This document shows positions 1 to 10,700 of a stretch of DNA of 64,000 bases, one piece after another (positions within the stretch are counted from its first letter, which is position 1; every line of letters starts with the position of its first letter). Both the position numbers and the translations under genes were made by a program. The notes beneath the pieces are model-generated. The model was not told the DNA's origin. It worked only from the letters and a program-made list of their open reading frames with translations, and ran no database searches. The stretch is from Amaranthus tricolor. Lineage: Eukaryota > Streptophyta > Magnoliopsida > Caryophyllales > Amaranthaceae. The DNA lies in NCBI RefSeq assembly GCF_026212465.1, contig NC_080053.1, positions 15,948,527 through 16,012,526 on the forward strand. Reading direction: 5' to 3'.

Positions 1-494
1 AGTATTCAAAGCTTATATCTTTCTTTTGATCTCTTTCTTTTAAACTTTTAGTCTTTTTGCAGGTTTGAATTTCTGCCTTTTGGATCTTTAATTGCCACTT
101 AATTTTTTGTGGGTTTTGGAATGATTATTTTTTTCTTTAATTGCTTTCATTATTTCTGGGTTTTTGTTTAATTTTGAATCAGAGTTTTGATTTGATTTGT
201 TATGGTATTGTTTTTTCTTATATTTCTTTATTTAATTTAAATTTTGTCTTTGATAGTTTAAAATGTTGTTTTTTGGGATGAAAAAGATTTTATTGCTCCT
301 GCAATTTGTAATTCATGGCTTGTAATTTGAAAGCTTTTTCTTAATTTTTTCTTGAATTCTGAAGTTTTTGGGTGAGATAATTGGGGGGTTTAATACTGGA
401 GCTCGTCTTAAAGGTTTGAAGAATGGAGGATCTGTCTCTTAGATTCCATACTAAGCAACCATGGAAGGAGATCAGGAAAAGGAAAGGAAAAAGG

Positions 495-503
495 GAAGAA
501 GAA

Positions 504-534
<31 letters not shown>

Positions 535-536
535 AA
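495..536. repeat. (GAA)n microsatellite
   Basis: About 13 near-perfect AAG triplets interrupted once by AAT. Read on the minus strand this gives a poly-serine open frame, which is a by-product of the repeat and not a gene. Confidence 0.9.
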
Positions 537-602
537 AAAACTAACGGACATTTAACGAAAAAATCATTCATAGTGTCACGGTTGTAATTAGCATATAATT
601 GG

Positions 603-664
603 GGGGTACCATTGAAATTAGCTGGGGTACCATTATTATTTTGCTATTGTACAGGGGTACCATT
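603..664 (+). repeat. Three copies of GGGGTACCATT
   Basis: The 11-base word GGGGTACCATT occurs at about 603, 624 and 654, separated by AT-rich spacers. It could be the terminal part of a transposon, but no matching inverted end or target duplication was found. Confidence 0.5.
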
Positions 665-1232
665 GATAATATCTCTTATTTATTTTACCTCTGCTTTGCG
701 TGTTGCGTGCTACAGCTGATTGGAAATTAATTTTTTTAATTACTAATACCACATATACATTTGGGCCCTAGGCGGTGTTATTCCCTGCCTACCTTTAGGG
801 TTGGGTTTAGTTATTTCTATCTCATTGTGAATTTCATCAAATATTTTCAAGTACTATTATGGGAGAAATATCACAATAGAAAAATATTTATATGCCTGCA
901 ACTATTTATTAAATTTCTGCGCGACTTTTTATTGCAACTAAATTTTCACAGTGTTCTTCAACATGATGATCAAACAAGCAAGGAGTCTATTGTTCATCTA
1001 ATCATCTTTATTGATGATCAAAAATAATATTTTTATTAGTTAATGTTCCAGTTGATGCTTAGCTGCACATTCCTTTCTTACATGAACTAAGTTAAGGTTT
1101 GGTTGTTCATCTAATCATCTTTATGGGTAGTGTTTTTGTTTTTATTTTAGAAACAAATTTGATCTTATTTACACTAAATTTTCGGTGATCAGTTCTAATG
1201 CTCTCAAACAACAGCAAATTTTGATAAAAAAG

Positions 1233-2031
1233 CGAGAACGATAATGTATTAGAGTTAGAACAATGTGTTTCAAACTCCAATATTGCCAAGATCGAGTGTA
1301 TGAAGTTTTAGTGACAAACAAATTACGCAATCAATGATATCAATGTTTGTAGGAGAAAATAAAGCAATAAAACGACACAAAGATTTAAAGAGGTTCACCC
1401 AACTAAGGCTACGTCCTCCGGTGTGTAGTATCTCTTATATTATCAAAAGGAGTTCAAAGAACTCTCAAATATGGAGAATTACAATAGAGAAGAGATATAG
1501 GCTAGTGTATGGCTTGGGTGTATATGTGGATGATTTCACCAATTACAATGTGAATATGAGAGCTATATACATAGTACTAGATACAAGAATATCAATAGCT
1601 CTCCTGAATACAACATTAATATAGGGTAATGAATAATATGAAATAATTCCAAGAACTTGAAAGGTCGAAAAACAGCATTCCATGCACATCAGAGGATCCG
1701 CTCGATCGGATCAGAGAGCTCGCTCGATCGAGCGGCTCGGTCGAGCGAGTATCAGCTGCATTCTGGAGCATTCTGTCTGACCGCTGGACCTACCAATATG
1801 GCTCGCTCGGTCGAGCGGGTAGGTCGAGCGACCTCTCTGCTTCCTCTGTCAGAATTCTGATCGAGCTACCATAAAACAAGTCCTTTCTACTTCTTCATTA
1901 ATCTTCATTAACACCCATAATTCTTCATGTATACTCTCCACATAATTACACCCGTTTGGATTCCACAAACCAAAAGTCACACACATGAATACACACTTCA
2001 ATTGTGCACTCAAGTCACACTAATCACAACA
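1233..2031 (-). repeat. 3' LTR of the deleted Copia element
   Basis: This 799-bp LTR matches the right copy at 3558-4204 but is about 152 bp longer. The extra stretch (roughly 1772-1923) lies between ATTC-containing microhomologies, so the right copy has probably suffered a short direct-repeat deletion. It contains CpG-rich palindromic sequence (see 1721-1734). Confidence 0.9.
1721..1734. promoter_or_regulatory. 14-bp CG-rich palindrome in Copia LTR
   Basis: CGCTCGATCGAGCG is a perfect palindrome inside a cluster of related TCGAGCG/CTCGATCG words spanning 1698-1835 of the left LTR. The right LTR has a decayed version with one transition near 4051. A role as an enhancer-like site in the U3 region is inference only. 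Confidence 0.4.
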
Positions 2032-2198
2032 ATCTCCACCTTGACTTAAGTTCACCCAAGTCAATGGAATTCTCTAATTCACTCCAACATAACATAACAA
2101 CTTACACAACATCATACTCCAAATAAAAACAACACATGTGCATAAACATAGCACATGCACTAAACATGCACTCAAAAGAGGCTCACAAGAGTGTGCTT

Positions 2199-3504
2199 TT
2201 AAATACCAATCAAGTCCATACATCCCATGGACTCATTGGGATATGTTGAAATTATTCTCAAACTGTCATTAAAAGTATCAATTTCATTTTCATGCTCGGT
2301 TGAAGTAGTGGGCACACAAGCCGAACTAATTAAGGTTGAACCCAAAAGCATATACACGCCATCATTAATGGATCCTTTTAAGAACATATTAGGACCCTTG
2401 CCAACCTTCAACACTCCACCTTCACCAATGCACTTAAAACCTTCTTTATCCAGAATACTAAGGGAAATTATGTTTTTATTCATACCTGGAACATGAAGGA
2501 CTCCGGTCAATGTTCTTTCAACACCATCAAACATGACAATTTTAACATCTCCAATATAACCTATCGGACAACTAGCCTCATTGCCCATAGTGACTTTTCT
2601 TCCATCAACCTTTTGATAAGTTGAGAAGAACCTAGAGTTAAAAGTTATGTGTCTAGAACATCCCGAATCCAAAATCTAAGAATCACCACCCTTATATTCA
2701 CTAGTAACGACAAGAGCATCAACATCATATATCTCATCTTCAACATAGCTAGCTTCGGCGGAGCTAGCTCTTGCGGACTTGCTTTCATTGGATTGTTTGG
2801 CTCTTAATTTCCAACAATCATTCTTGAGGTGGCCTTTCTTCTTACAAAAGTTGCAAGTCATGCTCCTTTTGTTCCTACTCGACTCTTTACCAAATAAAGC
2901 ATCATTGGAAATTCTTGACTCCTTTTGAGCAAATTGAGAATCAATAAGGTCCTTTTGAGTCAAGGCCTTTCTAACATCCTCACTACTCAAAGTGTCTCTT
3001 CCATATAACAAGGTTTCCCTAAAATGCTTATATGAAGACGGTAGAGAAACTAACAAAAGAATAGCCAAATCCTCATCATCCACTTTTACATCAATATTTT
3101 GCAAATCCATAATTATTGAGTAAAATTCATCAAGGTGCGGTTTCATGGGCTTCTCTTCTTGTAATCTGAGATCATACAAACGACTCTTTAACAAAAGTCG
3201 ATTGGTAATACTCTTTTCCATATAGATTATAGAGTGATTCCAATTTATCCCAAATGCCTTTTAAAGTTTCCTCCTTTACAATTTCTCTCAAGACTTCATT
3301 AGAGAGACAAAGTTGTATGGCGGAAAGAGCCTTCGCATCTATTTCTTTCGACTTAGCCTCACTTATGCCTTCGGGTCTCTTCTCCACACCATCTAGTGCT
3401 TTATGCACTCCATTTTGTATCAAAATTGCTTTCATCTTGACTTGCCATAAGCCAAAGTTAACACTCCTATCAAACTTCTCAATATCAAGTTTCATTGTAG
3501 CCAT
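2199..3504 (-). pseudogene. Truncated, frameshifted Copia gag-protease
   Basis: Translation starts at the ATG ending at 3504 with a Copia gag ([20 protein letters not shown]). The reading frame breaks near 3218-3228, where a short insertion of about 7 bases relative to the intact copy shifts the frame. Gag resumes in another frame from about 3221 and carries a CCHC zinc knuckle (CNFCKKKGHLKNDCW). A stop codon at about 2676 separates gag from the aspartic protease segment with its DSG motif (MDSGCSRHIT). The frame ends at 2199 shortly after the protease, where the rest of pol has been deleted. It cannot encode a functional polyprotein. Confidence 0.9.
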
Positions 3505-3557
3505 GTTGCACCAATATAACCTCTAAAACACGATAACAACTTGGCTCTGATACCAAT

Positions 3558-4204
3558 TGAGAACGACGATGTATTAGAGTTAGAACAATGTGTTTCAAAC
3601 TCCAATATTGCCAAGATCGAGTGTATGAAGATTTAGTGACAAACAAATTACGCTATCAATGATATCAATGTTTGTAGGAGAAAATAAAGCAATAAAGCGA
3701 CACAAAGATTTAACGAGGTTCACCCAACTAAGGCTACGTTCTCCGGTGTGTAGTATCTCTTATATTATCAAAAGGAGTTCAAAGAACTCTCAAATATGGA
3801 GAATTACAATAGAGAAGAGATATAGGCTAGTGTATAGCTTGGGGTGTATATGTGGATGATTTCACCTATTACAATGTGAATATGAGAGCTATATATATAG
3901 TACTAGATACAAGAATATCAATAGCTCTCCTGAATACAACATTAATATAGGGTAATGAATAATATGAAATAATTCCAAGAACTTGAAAGGTCGAAAAACA
4001 GCATCCCATGCACATCAGAGGATCCGCTCGACCGGATCAGAGAGCTCGCTTGATCGAGCGGCTCGGTCGAGCGAGTATCAGCTGCATTCTGGAACATTCA
4101 TGAATACTCTCTACATAATTACACTCATTTGGATTCCACAAACCAAAAGTCACACACATGAATACACACTTTTATTGTGCACTCAAGTCACACTAATCAC
4201 AACA
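3558..4204 (-). repeat. 5' LTR of the deleted Copia element
   Basis: This 647-bp LTR begins TGAGAACGAC and ends CACAACA, followed by the AAAAG target duplication. It is directly adjacent to the tRNA-Met primer-binding site and aligns with 1233-2031 apart from the deletion noted there. Confidence 0.9.
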
Positions 4205-4209
4205 AAAAG

Positions 4210-4767
4210 CAATATGATGTGCATTATTGAAAAGCTTGGGAAGTTAGGATTGACTACTATCAGAAATGTGTGAACATCTCACGTTCTGGTCGTCCAAGAA
4301 AATTCTCTCAGCCTCAATGGCTAGTGTTTCTGCCTTCCTTTATCTACCTCATTTGGTGCTTCTGCTAAGTGCTAAGGCTGATGCTAAGGGGCCAAAAGCT
4401 CCAGTGGCCTCCATCTTTGGCATCAATCATGACTCGCGATGATTAAATTTTTAAGGGGAATGAAGCTAATTACACGGCTATGCGAGTCTACGAAACTGTT
4501 TTCTAGTCCAGATTATGTGAATCAGTTTTAGTATCTTGTGCTCTTTCTTGTTTTGGCTGAAAAAATAATTGGCACCAAACAAAAGAAATTGCTTATCTGA
4601 TTCCCCTGATTGCATACAAATACATTATAGTCTTTTCTAGTTCAGATTACTTCAACAAAAAGAAAAAAGAAACTACCTTTCCGGTTGTTACATACAATTG
4701 TATCGACATTGTTGCTCCAAAACTTAAAACTCAAGAGCTCGAGCAATCCTGTTCTCGTTCAAGCTAA
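4210..4767. other. 3' flank of the aspartic proteinase gene
   Basis: About 550 bases between the Copia target duplication and the proteinase stop codon. On the minus strand the stretch next to the stop is presumably 3' UTR. A plus-strand 41-codon open frame from 4317 begins like a secretory leader but matches no family I recognise and is left uncalled. Confidence 0.5.
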
Positions 4768-7700
4768 CTAAGCTCCATCAGCAAAGCCCACTCGTTGCTT
4801 GCCAAAATCAAAAACAGAATGGAACACACCCATAAAAGTATTTCCGAAAATCCTGTCACAAACATTAAAAGCACAGAATGAAGGCTAGAAGAAGAAGTAA
4901 CCCATACATGTATATACTGTTGAATTGAGTTGGACTTATCGTAAATGCCAGAATATTAATGAGAAAACATGAGGTGCACGCACTTGATAAGCTAATGAGA
5001 TATATACCATCCCAAAACCATATGGCAATGGAAAGAAGGGTTCCAATAACTTCTAAAGTGTGCACACCATCTTTAATTTGTCGATGTGGGATAAGCCATC
5101 CCAACATATTCCTAGTTAAATGCCTAATATTATACTTTGAACACTTAACATACCACGAGCCTGGAGGATTTTGCAGATCCACTGCATAAAACTGGCTTCG
5201 GCATACCATTTTATCGTGTTCCTCACTTCTATGAATATACTGAAATTCAATAAAGAGAACCCAAGGAATTAAGAAAACAAGAAAAAGAGGCTTGCCCATA
5301 GGATTTGCATATCAGTTTGGAATTATTAAAGCATGATTAACAATTGATCAATTCAGGGTATGATGGCCAAATTTACAAGACAATCTGACGCAGAATGATA
5401 ATGTATGACAAATTTTTAGCATGGATTCATCTAACCTGTTTAGGAGTGAATGTGAAAGGTCTGTTTCCGATTGTGAGTGTCAAATTCGGCATGTGAGATA
5501 GATGATCACAGGGGACTACTATGTTTCCTTCAGGAGCTGGAAAGTTATAGCATAGCTGCAAGGAGTTGAAAACAGAATACATCGATGAGGCTTGAACGAG
5601 AAGAAGATCAGAAAATCTAAGTGTATAAAATGACCTTGCTGATATAGTCGAGTATTTCATTCACGGATTTCTCTTGCTTCATTTGATTCTGGATCCAAAT
5701 CACTGTTATCTTACAGACATTACATAATTGTTCATCAGCAACAGATGCAAGTTCTTTTCTGTTTTCTGTTTTTTGAACTGTGTTTAGATCATTCCTGCAA
5801 ATTAGTTAACATGAATCACTAATCACAACTTTGTTAGAGTATATAACATACTCTAGGGCCTGAACCATCAGCTTAAGCTTTTTGTTGAGTTGATTCCTTT
5901 GACATGGTATCAGAGGCCAGCGTGATAAAAAGTCACGGGTTCGAATCTCAATCACCCTTCCAATTCAACTGGAAGTTAGAGTATATAAAATATCCTGGAG
6001 CCTCAACCATCATCTTCATATTTTAGTTGAAGCCTCAGGATATGTTATATACTTTAACAAACTTATTAATGATCTCATTGAAAATGCAGATTTCTTGACC
6101 TCATATATTGAGCCTTATTGATGCTGCACAAGCTGAGTTTGGAACATATTTTATCAGGATTTATCTGCACAGAAAGCAATTAGAAGTTTCAATAGGAGAC
6201 TCAAAACCATTTGTACACTATCTGCAAAATTCATAGAGGTGGACAATTGGGTCATTGGATAAAGTGTCATGATTGGTATATTTTGAGTCAGGTCATTTTC
6301 AAGTTCGGTATGGTTAACGGTTTACACCAAATTGCCCACCTCTAGTTACTTATTCGGGAGAAAGTGTAGGAAGAGAGACCCCTGAGGCCAAAAGAGCGTG
6401 TATCGCTTCTCCATACTGAAAAACAACTTCTTTACATTCCATGCTTTTGACTCTTTTACCTCCAATTGCATGGTTGATCTCAATAACAATAGCCTGAAAA
6501 TAGCTTAACAATTCATAAGATATTCTAGCAAGGGCAGAACACTTTTCAAGGCATTTGACCAAGTATTATTGTATTAGAAGACATTACTGTGGGGCCAGAA
6601 AGTAATGGGGATCCTGAGTCTAAAACAGCTGCACAGCCCTCCTGACAGTAACCTACAATACAATATGAATTAATGTAGATGAGACTTGAGGCATTACACA
6701 ATTTTACTCTTATTAATGATAACAAAAAGATGTTTTCGGTTGACACTAAATAGCAAACTAGTCAACACACTTTACCAGATGAATGTTCACCAATGAAGAA
6801 CTCTCCAATTTCAATCTGAAGAATAGTGAGAAAAAATTTAGCTTATGCTTTGAATTTTATCTAATGAATTGTATTATTTTGATAACTATAACTAATTGTT
6901 ACAGTTAAAATATTTTTTTTACTCATTAAAATTGATGTTTATTCATTTTTAATAATATTTTGTAAATTGTGGGAACAGATTAGGTTCTGAGCATTTTCAA
7001 CATGTTCGACCACACAGTGCCGCATAAAGTTGGGGCCTCAATATTAATTTACGTAATATGTGTTACGTGTTTAATGATACAAAAATGTTAGAAAAGTATC
7101 ATAATTTTTAAAATTGCACAGGGCCTTTAAAGAATCTATCAGTTTTTGCTCCGCCCTTGTGTGGGGATATATTGCCAATATGATGCCCTTTTGTTCAGAT
7201 CATTTTTGGTACTGACCTGCCAAATACCATTCTGATTTGGGGTGACAGGAACATAAGTATGTTCTCCTTTGAAATGATTAGGATCCACTCCTCCAAATAC
7301 TATTTCTCCACCAATTTCTGCTTCTGGGTTTGGATTGAACCAGATAGAGAACATATTCTTTCTTAACAATCCTTGTTCTGCCATTGTGTTCCTACAAAAT
7401 GATAGTTACAGCCCGTTTAGTTATTCCTATTAAATAACGGAGATGACAATGAAAATTTAATGTAGTTTACTTAGAAATTATTACTTGACGAGGTAAAAAA
7501 ATTATGCTTATCGTATTCAAATTATTTTTTTTTCTTTATAATATGAATAATCCTTCTTTACAATGCGTGAGTGATATTAGGTCGATAGTAATTAATGGGA
7601 AATTATAAAGAAAAACACATATTCAAGAATGAGGAGATCTACATTACAATCGTTTTGGACTTTTACAGGCTCCTATCACTCTCTGAAATTGTCTAGGCTA

Positions 7701-10700
7701 TAATCAGTATGACAATCACTTGTGGGCCTTGCTCATTTGATCCCAATTGCAATTTTAACATATTAGCATCAAAACATCTTGTTGGTGGATGGTTCTTAAA
7801 CATGATTTCACTTGGATCCATCTTATGAGAAAAATAAATATGATCTCTGAACCTGCTAGTTTTCTAATACTAACTTTTATTCGAATAGCGGAACTGTTTT
7901 CATTTTGCATGATGCTCTTTCTTTTCTAATGGATTGTTTATTTTTATTTTTTTAAAATCTAGTTTGAGATGAGCGAGTATTTCTGATGCATTCTTAGTAC
8001 CTGACTATGTCTGTCTGCTTGTGTACTCTATCTTTTATAATAATCAATCAATAATGAAAAAGGTGAAATACTTAATGGTTTAATCTAGACATTCTTCTTT
8101 TTGCGGTCTTTTGTGCTCACCCTGCTATTCCAAAATTATTGGTTCTTGAAAACGATCGCCAAATACTTACGATGCTAAGAACAAACAACAATGAGCAAAA
8201 TTAAGTTTGACAAAGTAACAAACAAGGACACAAAGATTTAAGGAGGTTCACCCAATGATGGCAACGTCCTCCGTGGTGTGTAGTTTATGTTTATATTATA
8301 TCAAATGAATACAAACAACACTTCAATATGAAGAATTACAATTGAGATAGAGATAACAACAATAGGCTATGTGTTTGGCTTAAGGGTTGTGTTTGATGTG
8401 TTTTGCATACTTGAAGTGTGGGTATGAGAGCCCTATTTATAGTGCTAGGTACTTGAAGATGAATGGCTCACATAAATACATAGTTAATTTAGGGTAATGA
8501 ATACTATGAAATAACTCTAAGAACTTGAAAAGGCATTATCTCAAGAGTCACACACATGAGACTCTTCACCTTAATCTTCATTAACACCAATAATTCCCAT
8601 GAATACTCTTCACCTTATTACACCCTTTTGGATTCCACAACTCAAGAGTCACACACATGAATTCAACCCTTTAATGTGCACTCAAGTCACACATTAGTAT
8701 AGTATCATTTATAATCACATTAGTATACTACCATTCATAACAATCTCCACCTTGACTTGAGTTCACCCAAGTCACAACATTCATCAATCCACTTCATATT
8801 CAAAAAACATACACACCTCAAAATGCCCAAGAGGGCATTATCTCAAGCAAGGAGCTAAACCTACCAAGTCAACACATAACTCAAACTTGGTAGTAGGTAA
8901 TGACTTTGTCATCATGTCGGCCGGATTTTCCGTAGTGTCAATTTTCTTCAATAACACCCTTTTGTGCTCAACTTCATCCCGGATAAAGTTATACTTAATG
9001 TCAATGTGCTTGGACCTTCTATGAAATGTATTTTGATTTCTAGCCAAATGTATTGCACTTTGACTATCACAATGCACACTTACCTCACACACCTTATTGC
9101 ACATTTCACCAACAAGACCTTTAAGCCATTTTGCTTCCTTGAAGGACTCGGCCACGGCTATGTACTCCGCTTCGGTTGTAGAAAAAGCAACCACATCTTG
9201 CAAAGATGATTGCCAACTAATCGCCGAACCACCCAAAGTAAACACGAACCCACTTGTGGACTTTCTATTATCTAGATCACCACCATAATCCGAGTCACAA
9301 AACCCGGTTAGCTCACTTGAATTTTTCCCATACATGAGACAAACATTTGAAGTATCTTTCAAATACCTCAATAGCCATTTTAGTGCCTCCCAATGTCCCT
9401 TACCCGGATTAAACATATATCTACTCACCAAACTCACCGCATGAGCAATGTCGGGCCTAGAGCATACCATAGCATACATAACGCTACCAACGGCACTAGT
9501 GTATGGAATTCTTACCATTTGCTCTTCTTCCTCTTTTGTTTGTGGACACAAATTCTTGGACAATTTGAAATGAGAAGCAAGAGGAGTAGACACACCTTTA
9601 GCATCATCCATGGAGAAACGTTGAACAACTTTCTCAATGTACTTCCTTTGACTAAGGTATAAGACACCCTTAGCCCGATCTCTCAAAATCTCCATCCCAA
9701 GAATCTTCTTGGCTTCACCAAGATCTTTCATATCAAATTCACTTGAAAGCAACTCTTTCAAGTCCTCCACCTTAAGCAAAGAGCTACATGCTACTAGCAT
9801 ATCATCAACATATAAGAGCAAATATAGTAAAGAACCATCTTCAAATTTCTTAAGATAAACACAGCTATCATAAGAACTTCTAACAAAATCATGTGAAATC
9901 ATAAAGGAATCAAACCTTTTGTACCATTGCCTTGGAGATTGCTTCAACCCATACAATGACCTCTTCAATCTACACACATGATTCTCCTTACCGGCTACCT
10001 CAAAACCTTCCGGTTGCTTCATAAAGATTTCTTCTTCAAGCTCACCGTGAAGAAAAGCCGTCTTTACATCCAATTGATGTAACTCCAAATCCTCCATCGC
10101 CACCAAAGCAAGCAATGCCCTAATAGAAGAGTGTTTCACGACCGGAGAGAAAACTTCGTGAAAATCAATACCCTCAATTTGAGAGTATCCCTTTGCAACA
10201 ACCCTTGCTTTGTAGATGGGAGGAATATCACTAGAAGGACCCTCCTTCCTCTTGAATATCCACTTGCACCCCACAATCTTCTTTTTCTTTGGTGCAACAA
10301 CGATATCCCAAGTTCCATTCTTCGCAAGAGATTCCATCTCTTGTTTCATAGCAATCAACCACTTGCTTGAGTCATTTGAGGCCATAGCCTCCTTGTACGT
10401 ACTTGGTTCATTTAACCCTTCGACTTCGCTAGCAATGTTGAGAGCATAAACAACATAATCACACTCTTCAATGTACCTCCTTGGAGCCACGATCTTCCTT
10501 CTTTGCCTAGTTGTGGACAAAGGAGGAGACCTTTGTTGAACATCATCATTTTTCTCATTATCAACATTGGAGGATTCAACCTCCACTTGTGCTTCATTAT
10601 CATCATTATTAAAAGGTTTTTCAACATTAGATACAAGCATGCTATCTTCATCAAAAACAACATCTCTAGAAACAATAATTTTCTTTGATTCATTACACCA

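Larger units (their letters stand above)
1..1227. other. Non-coding AT-rich left flank
   Basis: No gene is recognised here. The first 470 bases are T-rich on the plus strand, with a pyrimidine tract and AG near position 62, so they could be intron or UTR of a gene lying to the left. No exon could be tied to a known protein. A GAA microsatellite and three GGGGTACCATT copies lie inside and are listed separately. From 680 to 1227 nothing further is recognised. Confidence 0.5.
1233..4204 (-). mobile_element. Deleted Ty1/Copia retrotransposon with TSD AAAAG
   Basis: The ends are two LTRs (1233-2031 and 3558-4204) bordered by a perfect 5-bp target duplication, AAAAG at 1228-1232 and 4205-4209. The primer-binding site, complementary to initiator tRNA-Met (TGGTATCAGAGCCAA read on the minus strand), lies at about 3541-3555 next to the right LTR. 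A purine tract lies at about 2032-2045 next to the left LTR. The element therefore runs on the minus strand. Only 1.5 kb of interior remains: gag and the start of the protease. Integrase, reverse transcriptase and RNase H are gone, so it is non-autonomous. Gag and LTR similarity place it in the same family as the intact copy at 8147-13412. The left LTR's first base is C instead of the expected T. Confidence 0.93.

Noticed and set aside
341..571. Poly-serine open frame on the minus strand
   Set aside because: It is the translation of a GAA microsatellite and has no conserved part.
4317..4442. Plus-strand 41-codon frame resembling a secretory leader
   Set aside because: No family recognised, no splice or partner exon, and it lies next to a transposon border.
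5905..5960. Possible tRNA gene or SINE (TGGTATCAGAGG ... GGTTCGAATCTC)
   Set aside because: No cloverleaf could be drawn. TGGTATCAGAGG follows an LTR-like end and reads better as a primer-binding site. The box-B-like GGTTCGAATCTC keeps a SINE in play as a minor alternative.
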